Source of the DNA: Augochlora pura
Taxonomy: Eukaryota; Arthropoda; Insecta; Hymenoptera; Halictidae
NCBI RefSeq assembly: GCF_028453695.1
Contig: NC_135773.1
Coordinates: 1,736,001-1,800,000, forward strand
DNA: 64,000 nt
Direction of reading: 5' to 3'
Positions 1 to 12,532 of this stretch are shown here, piece by piece. The notes under the pieces are model-generated. The model saw nothing but the letters and a program-made list of their open reading frames with translations, did not search any database and was not told the origin of the DNA. Made by a program: the position numbers and the translations under genes. Every line of letters begins with the position of its first letter. Within the stretch, counting starts at the first letter, position 1.

Positions 1-1213
1 CCTCCGACGGGAGTTTCGCGTTGCATTGTACCGCGGAAAGTCGCGCGAGACTGACATAGGCAATCTGTTAGTCAAATGAAGCACGTCGATTGGCCATTAC
101 TCTGAATTACACCGGTGACCGATCGCGGAACGCATTAAATCGTACACGATCGCCCTTAAAAGCGGTTGTGATTTCGAAAATCGGATCCGAAAACCGTATT
201 AACGGGGAAAAGTCGAATTCCGCGCGAATTGCGAATAAAAATGCTTTCGTTGTTTCGACGATAAATGATCCATTATCGCAACCGTGAAGCTACCGAACGG
301 AATGACGCAGTTCGGCAATTGGTGACAGTAATCCACCGCGAAATTATTCCAAAGAGACCATTTTTTTTTTCGCGTTTGGTTACCGTTTCTCGTTCTGTTC
401 CATTAAGCCGGTCGATCGAACAAAAGATTTACCGAAGCAATTTCACCGCGAAATCTCGGGAACCTGTACACGTTTCAACATTAATGCCCATTTTATCTTA
501 AACTCGGTACTATCGGACTGCAATAAATATTTCCTTTTTACTATTTGGAACCACGTTCTATAAGTCCGCGAGCAATCGATACCTTTTGCGTATTTTATTA
601 AGCTTTCGAAATATCTTTCTGCCCTATTTTCTAGATAAATAGAGTTTCCAATCGTAAAACAGTGAATTTTGCAGCGTAAGGTTATTCAGCAAATCCTATG
701 TATTTCGTCCAATTCCTCTGGATTATTACTATTATGCTGATATTAACGGCCAGGAATTTTAATAAGTATAAATATACAGGAAATCCTGCAATTACGTGTG
801 CATTATGTTATCGGTAATAATGCAGTTACAAGCATATACAAATCATATATATATATTATAATAGACAATTTTATAAAATCACCCAATCAATAGAATTATT
901 TTTCAAGAGTCCCACCAATAGGTAATTAGGTAATTACCTAAAACCTCGAAGTATAATAATTTTAAATCGCAGAACTGAACATTCTCGTGTAAAAAGAAAC
1001 CACCGGTACCCCTCGTGGGATGCAGAGACACCAAATCACGAAACCCTTTCGTCACTTAATCTTTCGTCATGGCTGCGCAGAATCCGCAGTTCGCGGATCA
1101 GTTAAATGACGCTCGCACGATAAATTTCATTAAGGGTTCATTTCCACTGGCCGGGAAAGCAATTCCGGGACCATCGCCATGCACGAGACATAATCGACAG
1201 GGGTTGTTCGGAC

Positions 1214-1246
1214 GGAGGAGGAGGAGGAGCAGGAGGAGGAGGAGAA
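1214..1246. repeat. (GGA)n trinucleotide repeat, interrupted
   Basis: About 33 bp of GGA/GAG triplets, interrupted once by GCA. It lies in a GC-rich block. An overlapping frame reads it as an Arg run, which is a repeat artefact. Confidence 0.85.
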
Positions 1247-4034
1247 GGTTAAGATTTTAATCGCGGCGATTTAAAGCGTTTATTGATTTTTCGACGACGA
1301 TGGCGATCGGTCGCGAACACGGACTGGACGCGGCGGAATTACGTTTCCGGTCGCTGCTGGCGAGATAGGAGCGAGGACCAAGGGCTGTGCTTTCAGCCGG
1401 GGTCGCTCCGTCATTTTCTAGCGCGTGGGTCGTACGCCGCCCGACGATCGGCGATGCGCGTGTTCAATTTCCGATAGTTACTACGGCTGTTCGAAAGGGT
1501 CGGCAAAGTTCAATTTTAACGGCGTAACCCCGAACACACCTTCGGGCCTGAGCTAACCCCTTTGTCGGACCGCCGGCGAATTTCCCCGAGTTTTCAAGGC
1601 GAGCCGCGATATACGCGGTACGAACGGATTTCCAGTCGTCCTCGCTGGATCGACACGCTGGATAAATCCTGTCGGGTTTCACTTTCGACCATTCGATCCT
1701 CGTTCTCGACGGGGAAACTTCGGAGAACTTGTGTTTTAATTGAAAAGTCCGTCAAGATATGCACGAGCGAGCCGCGGCTCTTGTTGTTCGTTTCTGAACG
1801 ATGGTTCTCACTCGAAATATCACTCAGTCAAGTTTCAGATAATTACTCAATAATTTAGGGGTGAGAGCCCTTGATTTTATCATTCTTTCCTATATTTATT
1901 ATTTGAAATATCTCAATGAAAGCAGAAGATAGCCATGAGTATTGTTATACTTTATACAGTGGAGGTAGTCATTAAGGAATGAATTATAACTATATTGTAA
2001 CTACACTTTATACACCAACACTAACAATAATCCATCAACTGATTTAAATACAATATAGTGTAACAGGTTCTTTAATAAATCTCTTAAATAAAGTGCATAG
2101 CATATATTCCTTAAATAAGTGTAAACAAAGCGCACTGTTTAATTCACAAAACTTACAGTAAGAAAATTTCTTAAAACTTAGTTTCTTAAAAAATCTACAG
2201 TCTGATTACAAGAGAAGACGCCTTTTCTTTGACTTGATTTCACTTTTTATTCGTTCGAGTCGAATCGAGGGGTTCCAGAGGGACACCGGAGCGTCTCTAA
2301 TGCTTCAGAATAAATGAGGACGAGCGCCCGACAAAATATGACGAATCAATAAAACGGTCCGCAGTGCAGGAAGGTCAAGAATCAGCAAGATTTCAATCAA
2401 GAGCCATTAGGGCGGCCAGTTATGCCGGTATAGGCCGAGGGGTTCGACTTTCTCCGATGGGGTCAATAAAGTACACGGCGGCTCTGTCTGCGACAACGGG
2501 GTCCAGGGAGGGCTGGCGGCGGTGGCCATATTGCCGGCGTTGTTCGCCGTTTCGAGACCTTGACAAACACCGTGGATATTTCCTGCCGGCCGACAGACGC
2601 GACCCTGTTGCCGACGCAGGTAGCCAGGGAGTCGCGACAATCATTTACACTCTTCCCGATGGAACATGGTCAAACAACCATAAACAGGGTTCTTGGTTCA
2701 TCCCCCCCTGTACCGTGTAAACGATTACCTAAGTCGTTACCGAGTTGCCTTTGCCTTCTACTTGCCATCCAATAGAGGTTGCTTTTACAATACTTGGAAG
2801 TAAGTTGGTTTCATATACTATTTAATCTTTAATATGTATATTTTTATAAGCTTTATGACTGAGAGTTATCTCGGATTTTTATCAGAAAACTGTGGATTTT
2901 AATACGAAATAAAAATGCTTGTGAATGGCAACAAACTATAGCCAGGTAGATATATTTTTCATACAATTTTAGTAAGTTGGAAATAATGCAGAAATATTAA
3001 TTACAGTCTCTTAATTTTTTTACTATTTTAAAATTCGCTAAATCAGAGACTTAAACTGACAGACCTCTGAAGGCAAAGATTAGAAGACAAAAATGAATCT
3101 TCCGTTTCCGGCATCTCAATAAATCCAAAAAACAATGCAGCAATTTTCTTAGATCCTTTTGATACGATGTTTGACGATTCCCATATCTATTTCCAGCAGT
3201 ACCATACAAAATCCGCGACCTGCAAAGCAGATAATTGATCAAACGAACCATCAAACTAGCTATCAAGGGACAGGACAAAGCATCCCTAGCGGAGAGTCAC
3301 AGGCCTTCTGGAAACGAGGCTGGTACCTTGAAATCGTCTAGCGTGCAAACCCGCGCCTACCAGCTTGGAATCCGAGTAATTTAGCGGCGACAAGAAGTCG
3401 CTGCCGCGCCGGCCGACTGCCAATGGAAGAATAGCTTCCCGGCCGGTGAATACCACGCGATCTACGACACCCTCAAGTGGTCCCTTGAAATTCCCTGTAA
3501 AGTCGACCGCTGCCTGCGAGTTACCCCCTCCGGACAAACCAGTTATCAAACGCAGGGCTTCTTGGTCGCGGGACAAAGACGCGTTTACGGCGATAAGATG
3601 CTCGAAGGACAATGGTACACGGCCGGGGTGGTTCCTCAGCCTTTAACCGATTGCGGTCCTGCCTATGTATTTGTCTTGTCCGATCTAGCTATTATTCCAT
3701 CGATGGTCTTTCATCCACACCCCCGCGCTCGAAAGTAAACGCTCAGTGCCTGATGGCGAAGACGTGTTTCCTTATTCATTGGTATCTATGTGTGCTTTAT
3801 TGTAATAATATAGACGGCGGAGTTCTGTGCAAAATTAAAGGGCACAGCCGATTAAGATGGTCAAAACTGCCCTTAGAGGTTTTTCAATGAGTCATACACC
3901 GTTCGATAGCTGACCAATAAAAACTCATCTGTGCAAAATTTTCACCCTGTTTTCCGGCATTTTTTCACTTTTAACGGCTTTCTAAAATTTTGAAAAAAAT
4001 ATGACTTATTTTGGACATCAAGCCGGATGTTATA

Positions 4035-4086
4035 GAATTTTTTCAGATTTTTCAGTTGCAAGCTGTGATTATGAGAAATGAAAAAC
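4035..4086 (+). repeat. Interspersed repeat C, copy 1
   Basis: About 52 bp around GTTGCAAGCTGTGATTAT followed by an AAATGAAAAACC tract. It recurs with few changes at 12331-12383, in the same orientation. The upstream 90 bp here, rich in AAAATTTT-type words, may belong to the same element. No terminal repeats were found, so the superfamily is unknown. Confidence 0.6.
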
Positions 4087-4904
4087 CCCCAAAAAATCGG
4101 AATATAGACTACACAATGCTGAGTGAATTTTGCTTTGCGTTTTAAATTAAGATTTATACGTATTATGAAAAATAAAGGAGCATCAAACATTGCACAGTAT
4201 CTATAGACAGAAACCGAATGATCTTTAAGTGTAAGAGATGTGCGGGGGTCGGAGTTTAACGCGCGCGAACGCAGGAAAACCAGTTTCGCAAAGCGAACAG
4301 ATATCTCGATTGCTACCAGCTGCAGGTAAAAAGTAATAACCGCTGGTCCAAGGACGGTAAAGCGTTCTCGGCGAGCCATGAGAGACCGAAGCACGCGACT
4401 CCGAAGTCTAAAAGTGTTTCAGGAGAAGAAACTGCTGTTCCGGCGACCGCTACACCATTCTCAGAATTACACCGAAGGGGGAAGGAAGCTATCGCGACCA
4501 ACTTTCCCGGGGTGAGGTGTCCAAGCGGAGGAGAAAAAAAAAGGGGACAGCCCAACGTGACAAACACTCGGTAGGAAACTCAACCGAGGCCATTGCGACG
4601 ATTTATGACCGGTTGAAACGTACCAGAAGTGGATCTTGCCGAATGCCACGCGATCTACGGAAACCTCGGGAGACCAGTTTGCATTCCACGCAGAAACGTC
4701 CCCATTCTGTCAGATACGGACATGAAGGGTGAACCCTTGGGTTCCGCGTTACGCACGATCGTTTCGCGACCCAAATATCGAGCACGTGTTTTTGGAATCG
4801 AAAATTTTGAAATCCGATCCGCAACGAAACGCGATTATTTGTATGATAATTCTTCGAATTATGTACATTAACTCCATGTAACTCAAAAAGTCCTTACTAG
4901 CCCG

Positions 4905-5055
4905 TTAACCCTTTGCATTCGAATGGTGACCGTAAGGCACCATAAAATTGTTCTATCACGTTGCAAAATAATCTCTATGCTAACAAAATTTGCATTTTAA
5001 AAATTGTTAAAGTTATGTTATGCTGATACGAATGACAAGGATCAATTACAATCTT
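4905..5055 (+). mobile_element. TTAA-type MITE, family A, left part only
   Basis: Starts TTAACCCTTTGCATTCGAA and then carries a 6-bp stem-loop (ATGGTG at 4923-4928, CACCAT at 4938-4943, 9-base loop). The interior aligns with the family A copy at 63513, sharing the words TTCTATCACG and ATCAATT. Similarity fades near 5055 and no right end (GCAAAGGGTTAA) follows, so this copy is truncated or decayed. A TTAA target with CCC-type ends is typical of the piggyBac superfamily; assignment to it is inference. Confidence 0.7.
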
Positions 5056-5292
5056 ATTTTGACGAGTTTCGCGAACTTAGTGTTAAATAAACCCAATATT
5101 ATAATTTTTATAAGACAACGACATATATCAGTAGCTTTTGGATTCTTTCGGAGTTTAGTGTTTAGTGTTAAACATTGTTGAAACCCTTTCAAATATTTAT
5201 AACTGCAAAAAAACTGTTGCACCGTTGTACTTGGGCACATCTACAGAATTTTTCTGCGCAAAAATCGCCCGCATCATTGTCAAAACAAAATA

Positions 5293-5488
5293 ATTAAAGT
5301 TGAATCTTTAGAATCGATGAATTAAAGTTGAATCTTTAGAATCGATGAATTAAAGTTGAATTTTCAGAATAGATGAATTAAAGTCGAATCTTCAGAATTA
5401 ACGAATTAAAGTTGAATCTCCAGAATTAACGAATAAAAGTCGAATCTTCTGAATGAATGAATTAAAGTTGAATCTTCAGAATTAATTT
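5293..5488 (+). repeat. 28-bp minisatellite, 7 units
   Basis: Seven consecutive units of exactly 28 bp start at 5293, 5321, 5349, 5377, 5405, 5433 and 5461. Each begins ATTAAAG (one ATAAAAG) and contains GAATCTTnAGAAT. Units 1 and 2 are identical, while units 3 to 7 drift by several substitutions without any indel. Units abut with no spacers, so this is not a CRISPR array. It lies between a decayed MITE and a GC-rich block. Confidence 0.95.
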
Positions 5489-7182
5489 GAATTGAAATCG
5501 TCCATCAATCATCAAGACATAAAATCAGTGCAGGCTGCGCAGTCAGCGTCGGTAACCTCCGGTAGTAAAATGTTTTGAGAATTTAAGGAAAATCCAGGAA
5601 GGAAGGAAGGAGACGACGAAGGGCGCAACGATCCGAGCAAGCTGCTGCCCGATGGTCTCTGCCCGAGAAGAATTCAATATGTCCGGCGAGCGGAGTCGTC
5701 GTCGCAGGGAATGAAATTACATTTCCATTGTGCGTGTTTCCATTCGCATGCAAGTCGCAGGGCACTTCGGATCGTTGCGTCCCCGGCCTGTGTTTAGAGG
5801 TCCCGAAGGCAGGGGTTGCGGCGCGCTGTGCACGCTGTGCACCCCCATGTCCTCTCAACGAGGAGCTCCCATGGACGCGGGTCGACGCGACACCAGCCAT
5901 AAGTCATCCGCCTTCGATATTACCGGCCGACACCCCCTGAGAAGGCGTAACCTTTCCAGTCCCATCAGTCCCCAAAGTCCAGTTTCCTACATTGATATCG
6001 AACCCGTCCAAACACCATGAACGAGCCGGCGCACAATGGTCTGGGGAACCAGCGGGCCGTGGACAAAATTATTTTTACATTGTTTCAGGGTTTAAGGATG
6101 CAGTAGAATAGGTCGCTGAATTCCTCTTCACATCAGGATTAAGATGATATCGAGTTAAAAATATGTTTTAACACATTACTAGACTTTATATAAACTTTAT
6201 ATAAATTAAAAATTGTCAGTATCAATCGCAAGACGCAGGAACCACGTGAAACATTTTTAATAGGTTTTCATTCTTTCACTATTCTATATTTGCCATAAAT
6301 GTATAAAATCCGCAGCCTGAGCATTACCGTCTGGATGATTAAAAATAGTCATTTTCTTGATTGTTTGCTGTAAACTATTTTGATACATATTATAGACATA
6401 TTATAAATTATATCCATTTCTGTAAAGAGTTACAACAAGCAGCTAGGACCGTATTGTTTTATCATATAAAAACTCTAAAAAGTCTCTCTTCCCTGCAAGT
6501 TTCTCAATCCTAATTTATAGAAGATCAAGCACCGACAAACTTCTATCGCGAACACGTTCCCGCCCGATCATCGAAAAAGTCTGAAGAATCATCGAAGTTG
6601 CGAGATCGACTTCCGGCTACGAATCACCGATCCGGCGGACCATTCCGCGTCGCGACCGAGCGGACGAGACAGCTTCGGAGTGGGCCAGAGAATGCGCCGC
6701 GCGGGGCGAGTATTAGTTGGTGTCGCAGAACCCCCCGAGAGCCATTTATCTGGCATTTGCCAGGGACAACAGCGCGCGAAGAACGCCCGGCCATTGACTT
6801 TTATGGATAGCGCGTTTACCGGATACATAGACCGCCCGGATGGACTCTCGGCCTCGGCGGACAACCGAGAGACGTGTAAACGCCCGGTGTGTCCGACTCT
6901 CGGAGCGGTGCTAAAATTCCGGATTTCTCTTTGCTCAGCCGCGGCCCGCGATGCTTGCGTTTCCGACCGGCTGGAAGAAGGAGACGAAAGGACTGTTTTG
7001 CGTCGCCACGGGATGTTTTCTGATGGGAATTGGGACCATCGGTGATGGAGGTTCTGTTCCACTGAACGCGGGGTTTGTTTCACGCTTGGCATTACCGAGA
7101 CTTATTTCCTACAATTTTGTCGCTACGGTCGGACGCGTTCGTGACAGCATATAGTGCTGGAGAAGATTAAATAAAGACAATG
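5489..7182. other. Gene-free region, no supported gene
   Basis: GC-rich blocks at about 5530-6080 and 6540-7150 flank an AT-rich stretch (6090-6530) that holds a lone repeat end at 6294. Frames on both strands are open across the GC-rich blocks (for example 5583-5900 minus and 6589-7092 minus) but show no recognisable domain. Confidence 0.55.
6294..6326 (-). mobile_element. Lone end resembling family B
   Basis: A 33-bp stretch reads CATAAATGTATAAAATCCGC followed by AGCCTGAGCATTA. It matches 36103-36136 closely and resembles the right ends of family B elements (CATAAAGG then TCCGCAGTCTAA). No partner end was found, so it is a solo or decayed end. Confidence 0.4.
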
Positions 7183-7215
7183 TACACTGTCGTGCAGAAG
7201 TATTTGGGCACTTGC
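7183..7215 (+). mobile_element. Tc1-like terminal repeat fragment
   Basis: The sequence TACACTGTCGTGCAGAAG followed by TATTTGGGCAC has the form of a Tc1-family terminal inverted repeat, which commonly begins TACAGTG or TACACTG and continues toward AAAGTATTTGGACAC. No inverted partner was seen within the following kilobase and no transposase frame is present. The call rests on general resemblance to the family. Confidence 0.4.
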
Positions 7216-10200
7216 ATGATATTGTAAAAATGTGAATTATATTATTAGCACAATTTTCTATTGCATAGAGTCAAGATTTTATCTTAGCTGTACGGTTACG
7301 ATTCTTAGAAACATCGATAAATTTTAATATATATATCTGTTAAAAGAATGAAGAATTAATTAATATCGGTGCAAAATTGATTTTCCAGTGACAAGTAAAT
7401 TTGTTCGCTACAAGTGCTTTTAAAGCGCTATTTATTAATTTTTGGACTTCTTCGCTGAGTTATACAATGTTTTTCATAATTACAATATGCTCCTCTCAGA
7501 ACAAGACAGGTGGAAAAAATTACAGAAATATACCTTCAAGACACTGACCATCAAAGTCACAGCGAGTAATAAGAATTATTATTGCTCAAAAAGCGGGCAC
7601 ATATATGAATATAGCTTTCATTAAATTTACTACGAAATTTTTAAATCAACAACACTTTTCATATTACTAATACTTTAATATAAATGAACATATAGCAAAA
7701 AAATAAAATTATAAAACTTTTACACTTATTCCATCCAATATCAAATTGTTTTAGGTACGGTAGCGTAAATGCAACTTTTGATTCGGGTGAAAATCTGCCC
7801 AAGCTGTTGATGGCTGATAAAGAGAACAATCCTCGTGAATTTCGTTAAAATTGCCCCGTATTATTCCGTATAAAGCTACGCAGATATTGAATTTCGCTAG
7901 TAACCCGCCTTTTCCCAAGTTTCGCGAATTTACCCGATTTCTCTGGTTTTCAATTATTGGCACGTCAGACGGGCTGTCCGGAATTTCGATTGAAATGCTC
8001 CTGTTTGTAAAATATTCACTTGTCAGTTTCGGGATATTACATACTTCGCGTGTCCGTACATTTGAGATTCAAAAGAGGCGCGGAACCCCGCGGGATGGAA
8101 AGGTTTCCACGCGGAAAATGTAAAAATTTGAAAGTTCTCTTTGAAAGATTAACACGGAAATTAGAGCGTTTCCAGCTGCCGGTATCCGCTGTTTCCTCGC
8201 TACTTTAAACATCCATTCGTTTATTGTTATATTATTTAATTGGAAATAACGGTATCCGATGAGTTCATCAATCTTGTATAATCGGATTGATTTACGGGGC
8301 GTGTAAAAATTATATGTCATAACCGTGATTCTACGCTTCCGAATCGATGGAAATCTATTTAAAAAATAAATCGTAAAATTGAAAATTAATATATACCAAT
8401 AAATCAATAAATGACGTTTTCATCATAGTTTCTGCGCAGAGTTGTCTCGAGATTCATAGTTCCTTTCAAACTCTTGATCATCTCGATAAATACTATACCT
8501 TGCTATGAAAAATGATAAAATATTTTATCTTAATTTCCAAGATCAGAGATCAGTTTGCGATTAATATTTTAAAGCAATATAATTTTTATAAATCCCGTAG
8601 AAGATTTTGAAAAGCGTGATTCCCTCAAAATGATGGCTACAATTTTCTGTTTGAGCGGCACCGTTTTTTCTTGATCCGCCAAAAACGCGGCGAGTTTCCG
8701 AGAGGATTATATTTCTTCCTCAATTCCGCCGTTCCGAGCTTGCCCCCGACGAGAGGAGCCAGTGCTTAGGACTCCTCCGAGTTGCTTGAGTAATACAGAT
8801 TGGAGGAATCCGGGGTGAGTAACGATCGATCTTCCTTTGAAATTCGAGCGTCCACTCTGAAAACAGCCGGCGCTCGGGCGGAGAGAGGCGAAGAAGGCTG
8901 CCGCCGGCCCAGAGTCCGCGATGCGCTACCGTTTACGGTCCATTAATATCAGTTTAGTAAGCGAGAGTAGAGTCCGACGAAAGGCAATCCGTTTTCATCC
9001 GGCTGTCCGGGAGATCCGAAGACGGTGACGGCGCAGGAGGCGAGCGGAAACAAAAGAAAACCGCGCTGGCCGGTACACGCTCGAAAGTGAAACGCGGGTC
9101 GGTCGACGGGGCAACGTCGGCAACGGCCGCGATAATTAAGGTGGAGATACCTCGCGAGAGCGAGCCGGTTGGGGGGGAAAGAGTGTGCGCCGGACGCGTA
9201 AAGATCGAGCACGACCCTTTACCGCCGAGATATAGAAACCATCAATTTACGTCACATTACGCGCTCGCCACGGAGCGCGATTTCAGTCGTAACAGGCTCT
9301 CTTTGCCAGGCTCGTGCTCTAATTTGCTCGTCGTCGGCGCTGCCGCTGATGCTCCGCGCTCCTTTTCAAACAGGATTAGGGCCACGGTTTTTTTCCACCG
9401 CCGGCATTATTTAACCCACCCCCCCTCCGAATTCGACTGCGGCGCACCTTACACTAACCCGCGTCCTTTCGCACTTTTGTTGATACGCGGTTTATAACCC
9501 TTTGCGCGGGACCCGGCTCACGTAATTGGGAACGCGCGAGTTTGTTTGACGTTTTACCGACCGAGCTGCTCCGTCACCGTTCCCTGCGCGTCAATTCGTC
9601 CCATTTCTCGCGCGGGTTTGAAAGATTAATGCGTCCTGCGTCGCTTTATTATGTCGGTGCCTTTTGGATCCTCTCGGATCCCGGCTTCGAAAAACGTTTC
9701 CAGAATGATGGCCGACTTTATTAAATAATAGCCGCTACGGTTTTGATCGATTACCCCTAGCTGAGATCTGGGCCGGTTCGAGTGTCCCCAAAGTAAAAGG
9801 GTTCGGAGATTTTTAGGCGAGTCCGGATTACTTTCACAGCAAAGAATTGAATTCCATGTTCGCAACCTACGTTTGTTACGAGGGGTATTTTCAGTTAAAA
9901 ACTACAAAACCGGCGACTGTGAATAGAATGAATAAACGAACACATTTACATAAGACCACAGAGTAGGGGGGCGTGTAATAGAGCGAGCTTCGTTCAGTAG
10001 AATTAATTGCTTTGTTTAATTTCAAATTTTATATTCTGTTTTTATTTCGAACATTTATTGCTTCATAGCGAGATTTAATTACTTTCTCTCTTTATATGCA
10101 ATTTTAACACTATTTTAATACTAGGTTCTCTATATTATAGTTACTAACACTATAAAAATAATTTTATAAGAAATTTTTAGATAAACTTTTAGTTTATAGC

Positions 10201-12432
10201 AACTCCAATCTTGCTGTTATAAAATAATCTCCATTAACCCTGTCAAGGGCTCGGTATTAATAGTATTGAGACTACTTTAAGGTTATTTTCAAATGCGATG
10301 CTTTGCAATTATATACAGAAAAAATTGAAGTACATTCAAAATGTATTTCAGTATTCTTTCATCAAAGAAGACGTTTCACATCCTTCTCCTCTGAGCTAAC
10401 TTCGCACCGGCCTCCTCCATCCATATTTCGTCAGAAGACGCTTAGCGAAAAAGATGCAACAATCATCCGTAATATCCCGGCAAATAAATTAACCATTGTT
10501 CTTAAACTGATTGAAAGTCTTCTCTCTCTGCTGATGAAGTCAGCGGAGTATCCCGAGCGCAAACCAGCGATCATCTATCGCGGCACGTCGCCGGTCGTTA
10601 TCTCAAAAATGAATCACCCATCTCGATAGGCACGGATCGACCATTACCCGAAGGAGTTAATGCGAAGCGAAATTAATGGGATCGAGAGAGCTGGCACCGG
10701 TACGCTGTGCCAAGGAAACCTCTTCGTAATCCGTCAGCTTATTAGGGTACAATGAGTGAGCGACGCCGCGTGTCACTCCGGCGCGGTCGCGTTCGCGTTC
10801 GCGTTCGCGCTCGCGCGCCGACTACGGCCGACGCGTCACGGGACTTGTTGACCGGATCGCACGCTCCGGTTTTCCTGCTGGAATTTCGCTTGCTACACGA
10901 AGAACTACAAGTTCCAGAGGACCGATCCATCGTCGATCGTTTTCTCGCCGGGTCAATGAGATTGATTCGTCGAGGCTTCCGCGATAGTCGCCGCGCCAAG
11001 CTTTATTTCTCCCGGCTCTGTCCGCGGCAAGAGTACTCAATCTTCTGGGTCACAACTGGATTTTCTGTGGAACGCGTTCGACGATAGAGTTCTAATACGA
11101 GATTTGGTCATTCGCAGCTTCTTTGGCTATAGTGTTACATTTGGTTTGGTGAATACTATACTATTAACGTTAGCCGGAAGCTCGGAGCATGTTTTTAATA
11201 TTCAGTATAGTTTTGTGGAGGATTGGCGTGGTAAAATATATTGAAAACGTTAGAAATGTTCATGGATTCAAATTGGACACCCTGCAAAGCACAGAAGCGT
11301 TAAAATACCAGGCACTATGGTAAATTTTAACATTCTGGTTTCAAATCCGCGACTCGAATCGCTTTGATTTCACGGGAGTTTCCGCGATTGATTTTCGGCA
11401 ATTCAACGCATTCATTATTCGAAGAAAAATCGAGCGTCGCGATTCGATGGAACGGGGTCTGATCTTCGAGGACCCTTCGCGCGGAACTTCGCGACTCCGC
11501 CGTCACCGAAAGGTGAGAACGGGAACACTTACAAACTTCTCGCATTCAGAGGCAACCTGTGCAAGCGCCGCGGCTCCTTTCACGCGTCGCGAACACGTGT
11601 CGAAATGGCGAAACTGCGGCAGCGATACGAAACTGTACAGCCATATAACGAACAGGAAGCGGTATTTCATCGTTCGTTCGGGAACTGCCGTGATAACGTT
11701 TCTATGATTTCTATTTTACTCCGGTCGGGTGGCAACCCCTTCTCCTCCCCTCCCCTCCCCCTTCTTCCCTCCATTCCCGTTTTCAGCGGCCGTTCCGCGT
11801 TATACGCGCGACTGGGGAACGGAACACGAATATATCCTGACACACGTTCGCGCATTACCGACTGCACTCGACGGCATCCGGCTCGGGGAGGTCTACGTTT
11901 ATGGTGCCAGCCGAGCCTGTCGAGTAATATCTCCGCCCCGTTTGCGAGAAACACGCGAGAAAGACGCGAGACTACGGCCCCGCGGTCGTGAATGGTCTCA
12001 CGAACTTTCGTAATCTTGTAACTGCGCGAGCTCGTTGATTCTTTTTCCGAGACCTCGCGCGAGGTCGGCCGGGGGACTCTGGGGAGAGGTGTCGAGCACA
12101 CGCGGAACCTTTGATCCACCCCCGCGGCTGAAGAATATTAGCTCCACGCGACGAGGGCTTCGCGGCTATTGAACAGCCTCTGCCGCGTGAACGCCCCGAT
12201 TCGCTCGGGGACGCTGAACTTCAGAGTCGAAAATGTATTCGCGGCTTCAATACAAGAGCCGCTTATTTTTCAAGTAATAATTGATATTATTGATAGAATT
12301 ATTATTGATTTATTCTAGATAATTATTATTGAATTATTTCAGATTTTTTAATTGCAAGCTGTGATTATCAAAAATGAAAAACCGAATGTTGTTCCATTTC
12401 TTTAAATCATAATCGAATTATATTCTCTTGTC
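7216..12432. other. Gene-free region up to the assembly gap
   Basis: Mixed AT-rich (7216-8640, 9890-10380, 11090-11340) and GC-rich (8650-9880, 10550-11090, 11340-12230) DNA. A polypyrimidine run of CTCCCC-type words lies at 11738-11780. The segment 12280-12340 is a degenerate ATTATTG-rich stretch. A TATAACCCTTTGCGCGGG word near 9492 recalls a MITE end but has no partner. No gene is supported. Confidence 0.55.
12331..12383 (+). repeat. Interspersed repeat C, copy 2
   Basis: Second copy of the repeat at 4035-4086, sharing TTGCAAGCTGTGATTAT and AAATGAAAAACCG. It ends about 50 bp before the run of Ns, so a repeat may be what broke the assembly here. Confidence 0.6.
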
Positions 12433-12532
12433 NNNNNNNNNNNNNNNNNNNNNNNNNNNNNNNNNNNNNNNNNNNNNNNNNNNNNNNNNNNNNNNNNNNN
12501 NNNNNNNNNNNNNNNNNNNNNNNNNNNNNNNN
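12433..12532. other. Assembly gap, 100 Ns
   Basis: Exactly 100 undetermined bases. A round 100 usually denotes a scaffold join of unknown true length, so distances across this point may be unreliable. Confidence 0.99.

Larger units (their letters stand above)
1..4904. other. Gene-free region, no supported gene
   Basis: No coding, RNA or element signature is convincing here apart from the sub-features listed separately. GC-rich blocks (about 1000-1800, 2250-2740 and 3230-3900) alternate with AT-rich DNA (about 500-960 and 1860-2220). The open frames in the GC-rich blocks overlap on both strands and are rich in Arg, Ser and Pro, as expected by chance. One frame on the minus strand (3286-3612, 108 codons) has a more balanced composition, but I recognise no domain in it and see no exon structure around it. 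Confidence 0.6.

Noticed and set aside
3286..3612. 108-codon minus-strand frame with fairly balanced composition
   Set aside because: I recognise no family, see no splice context, and find an open frame on the opposite strand. It is worth a protein search but not an annotation.
5205..5245. ACTGTTGCACCGTTGTACTTGGGCAC as a Tc1-like end
   Set aside because: It resembles the 7183 end only around TACTTGGGCAC. The similarity is too short to call.
5293..5488. Possible CRISPR array because of the 28-bp unit
   Set aside because: The units abut with no spacers and the sequence is clearly eukaryotic. It is a minisatellite.
9490..9515. TATAACCCTTTGCGCGGG as a MITE end
   Set aside because: It lacks TTAA, and no inverse end or family A interior follows.
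10236..10262. TTAACCCTGTCAAGGGCTCGG as a MITE end
   Set aside because: No inverse end was found and the following sequence matches no other element in the window.
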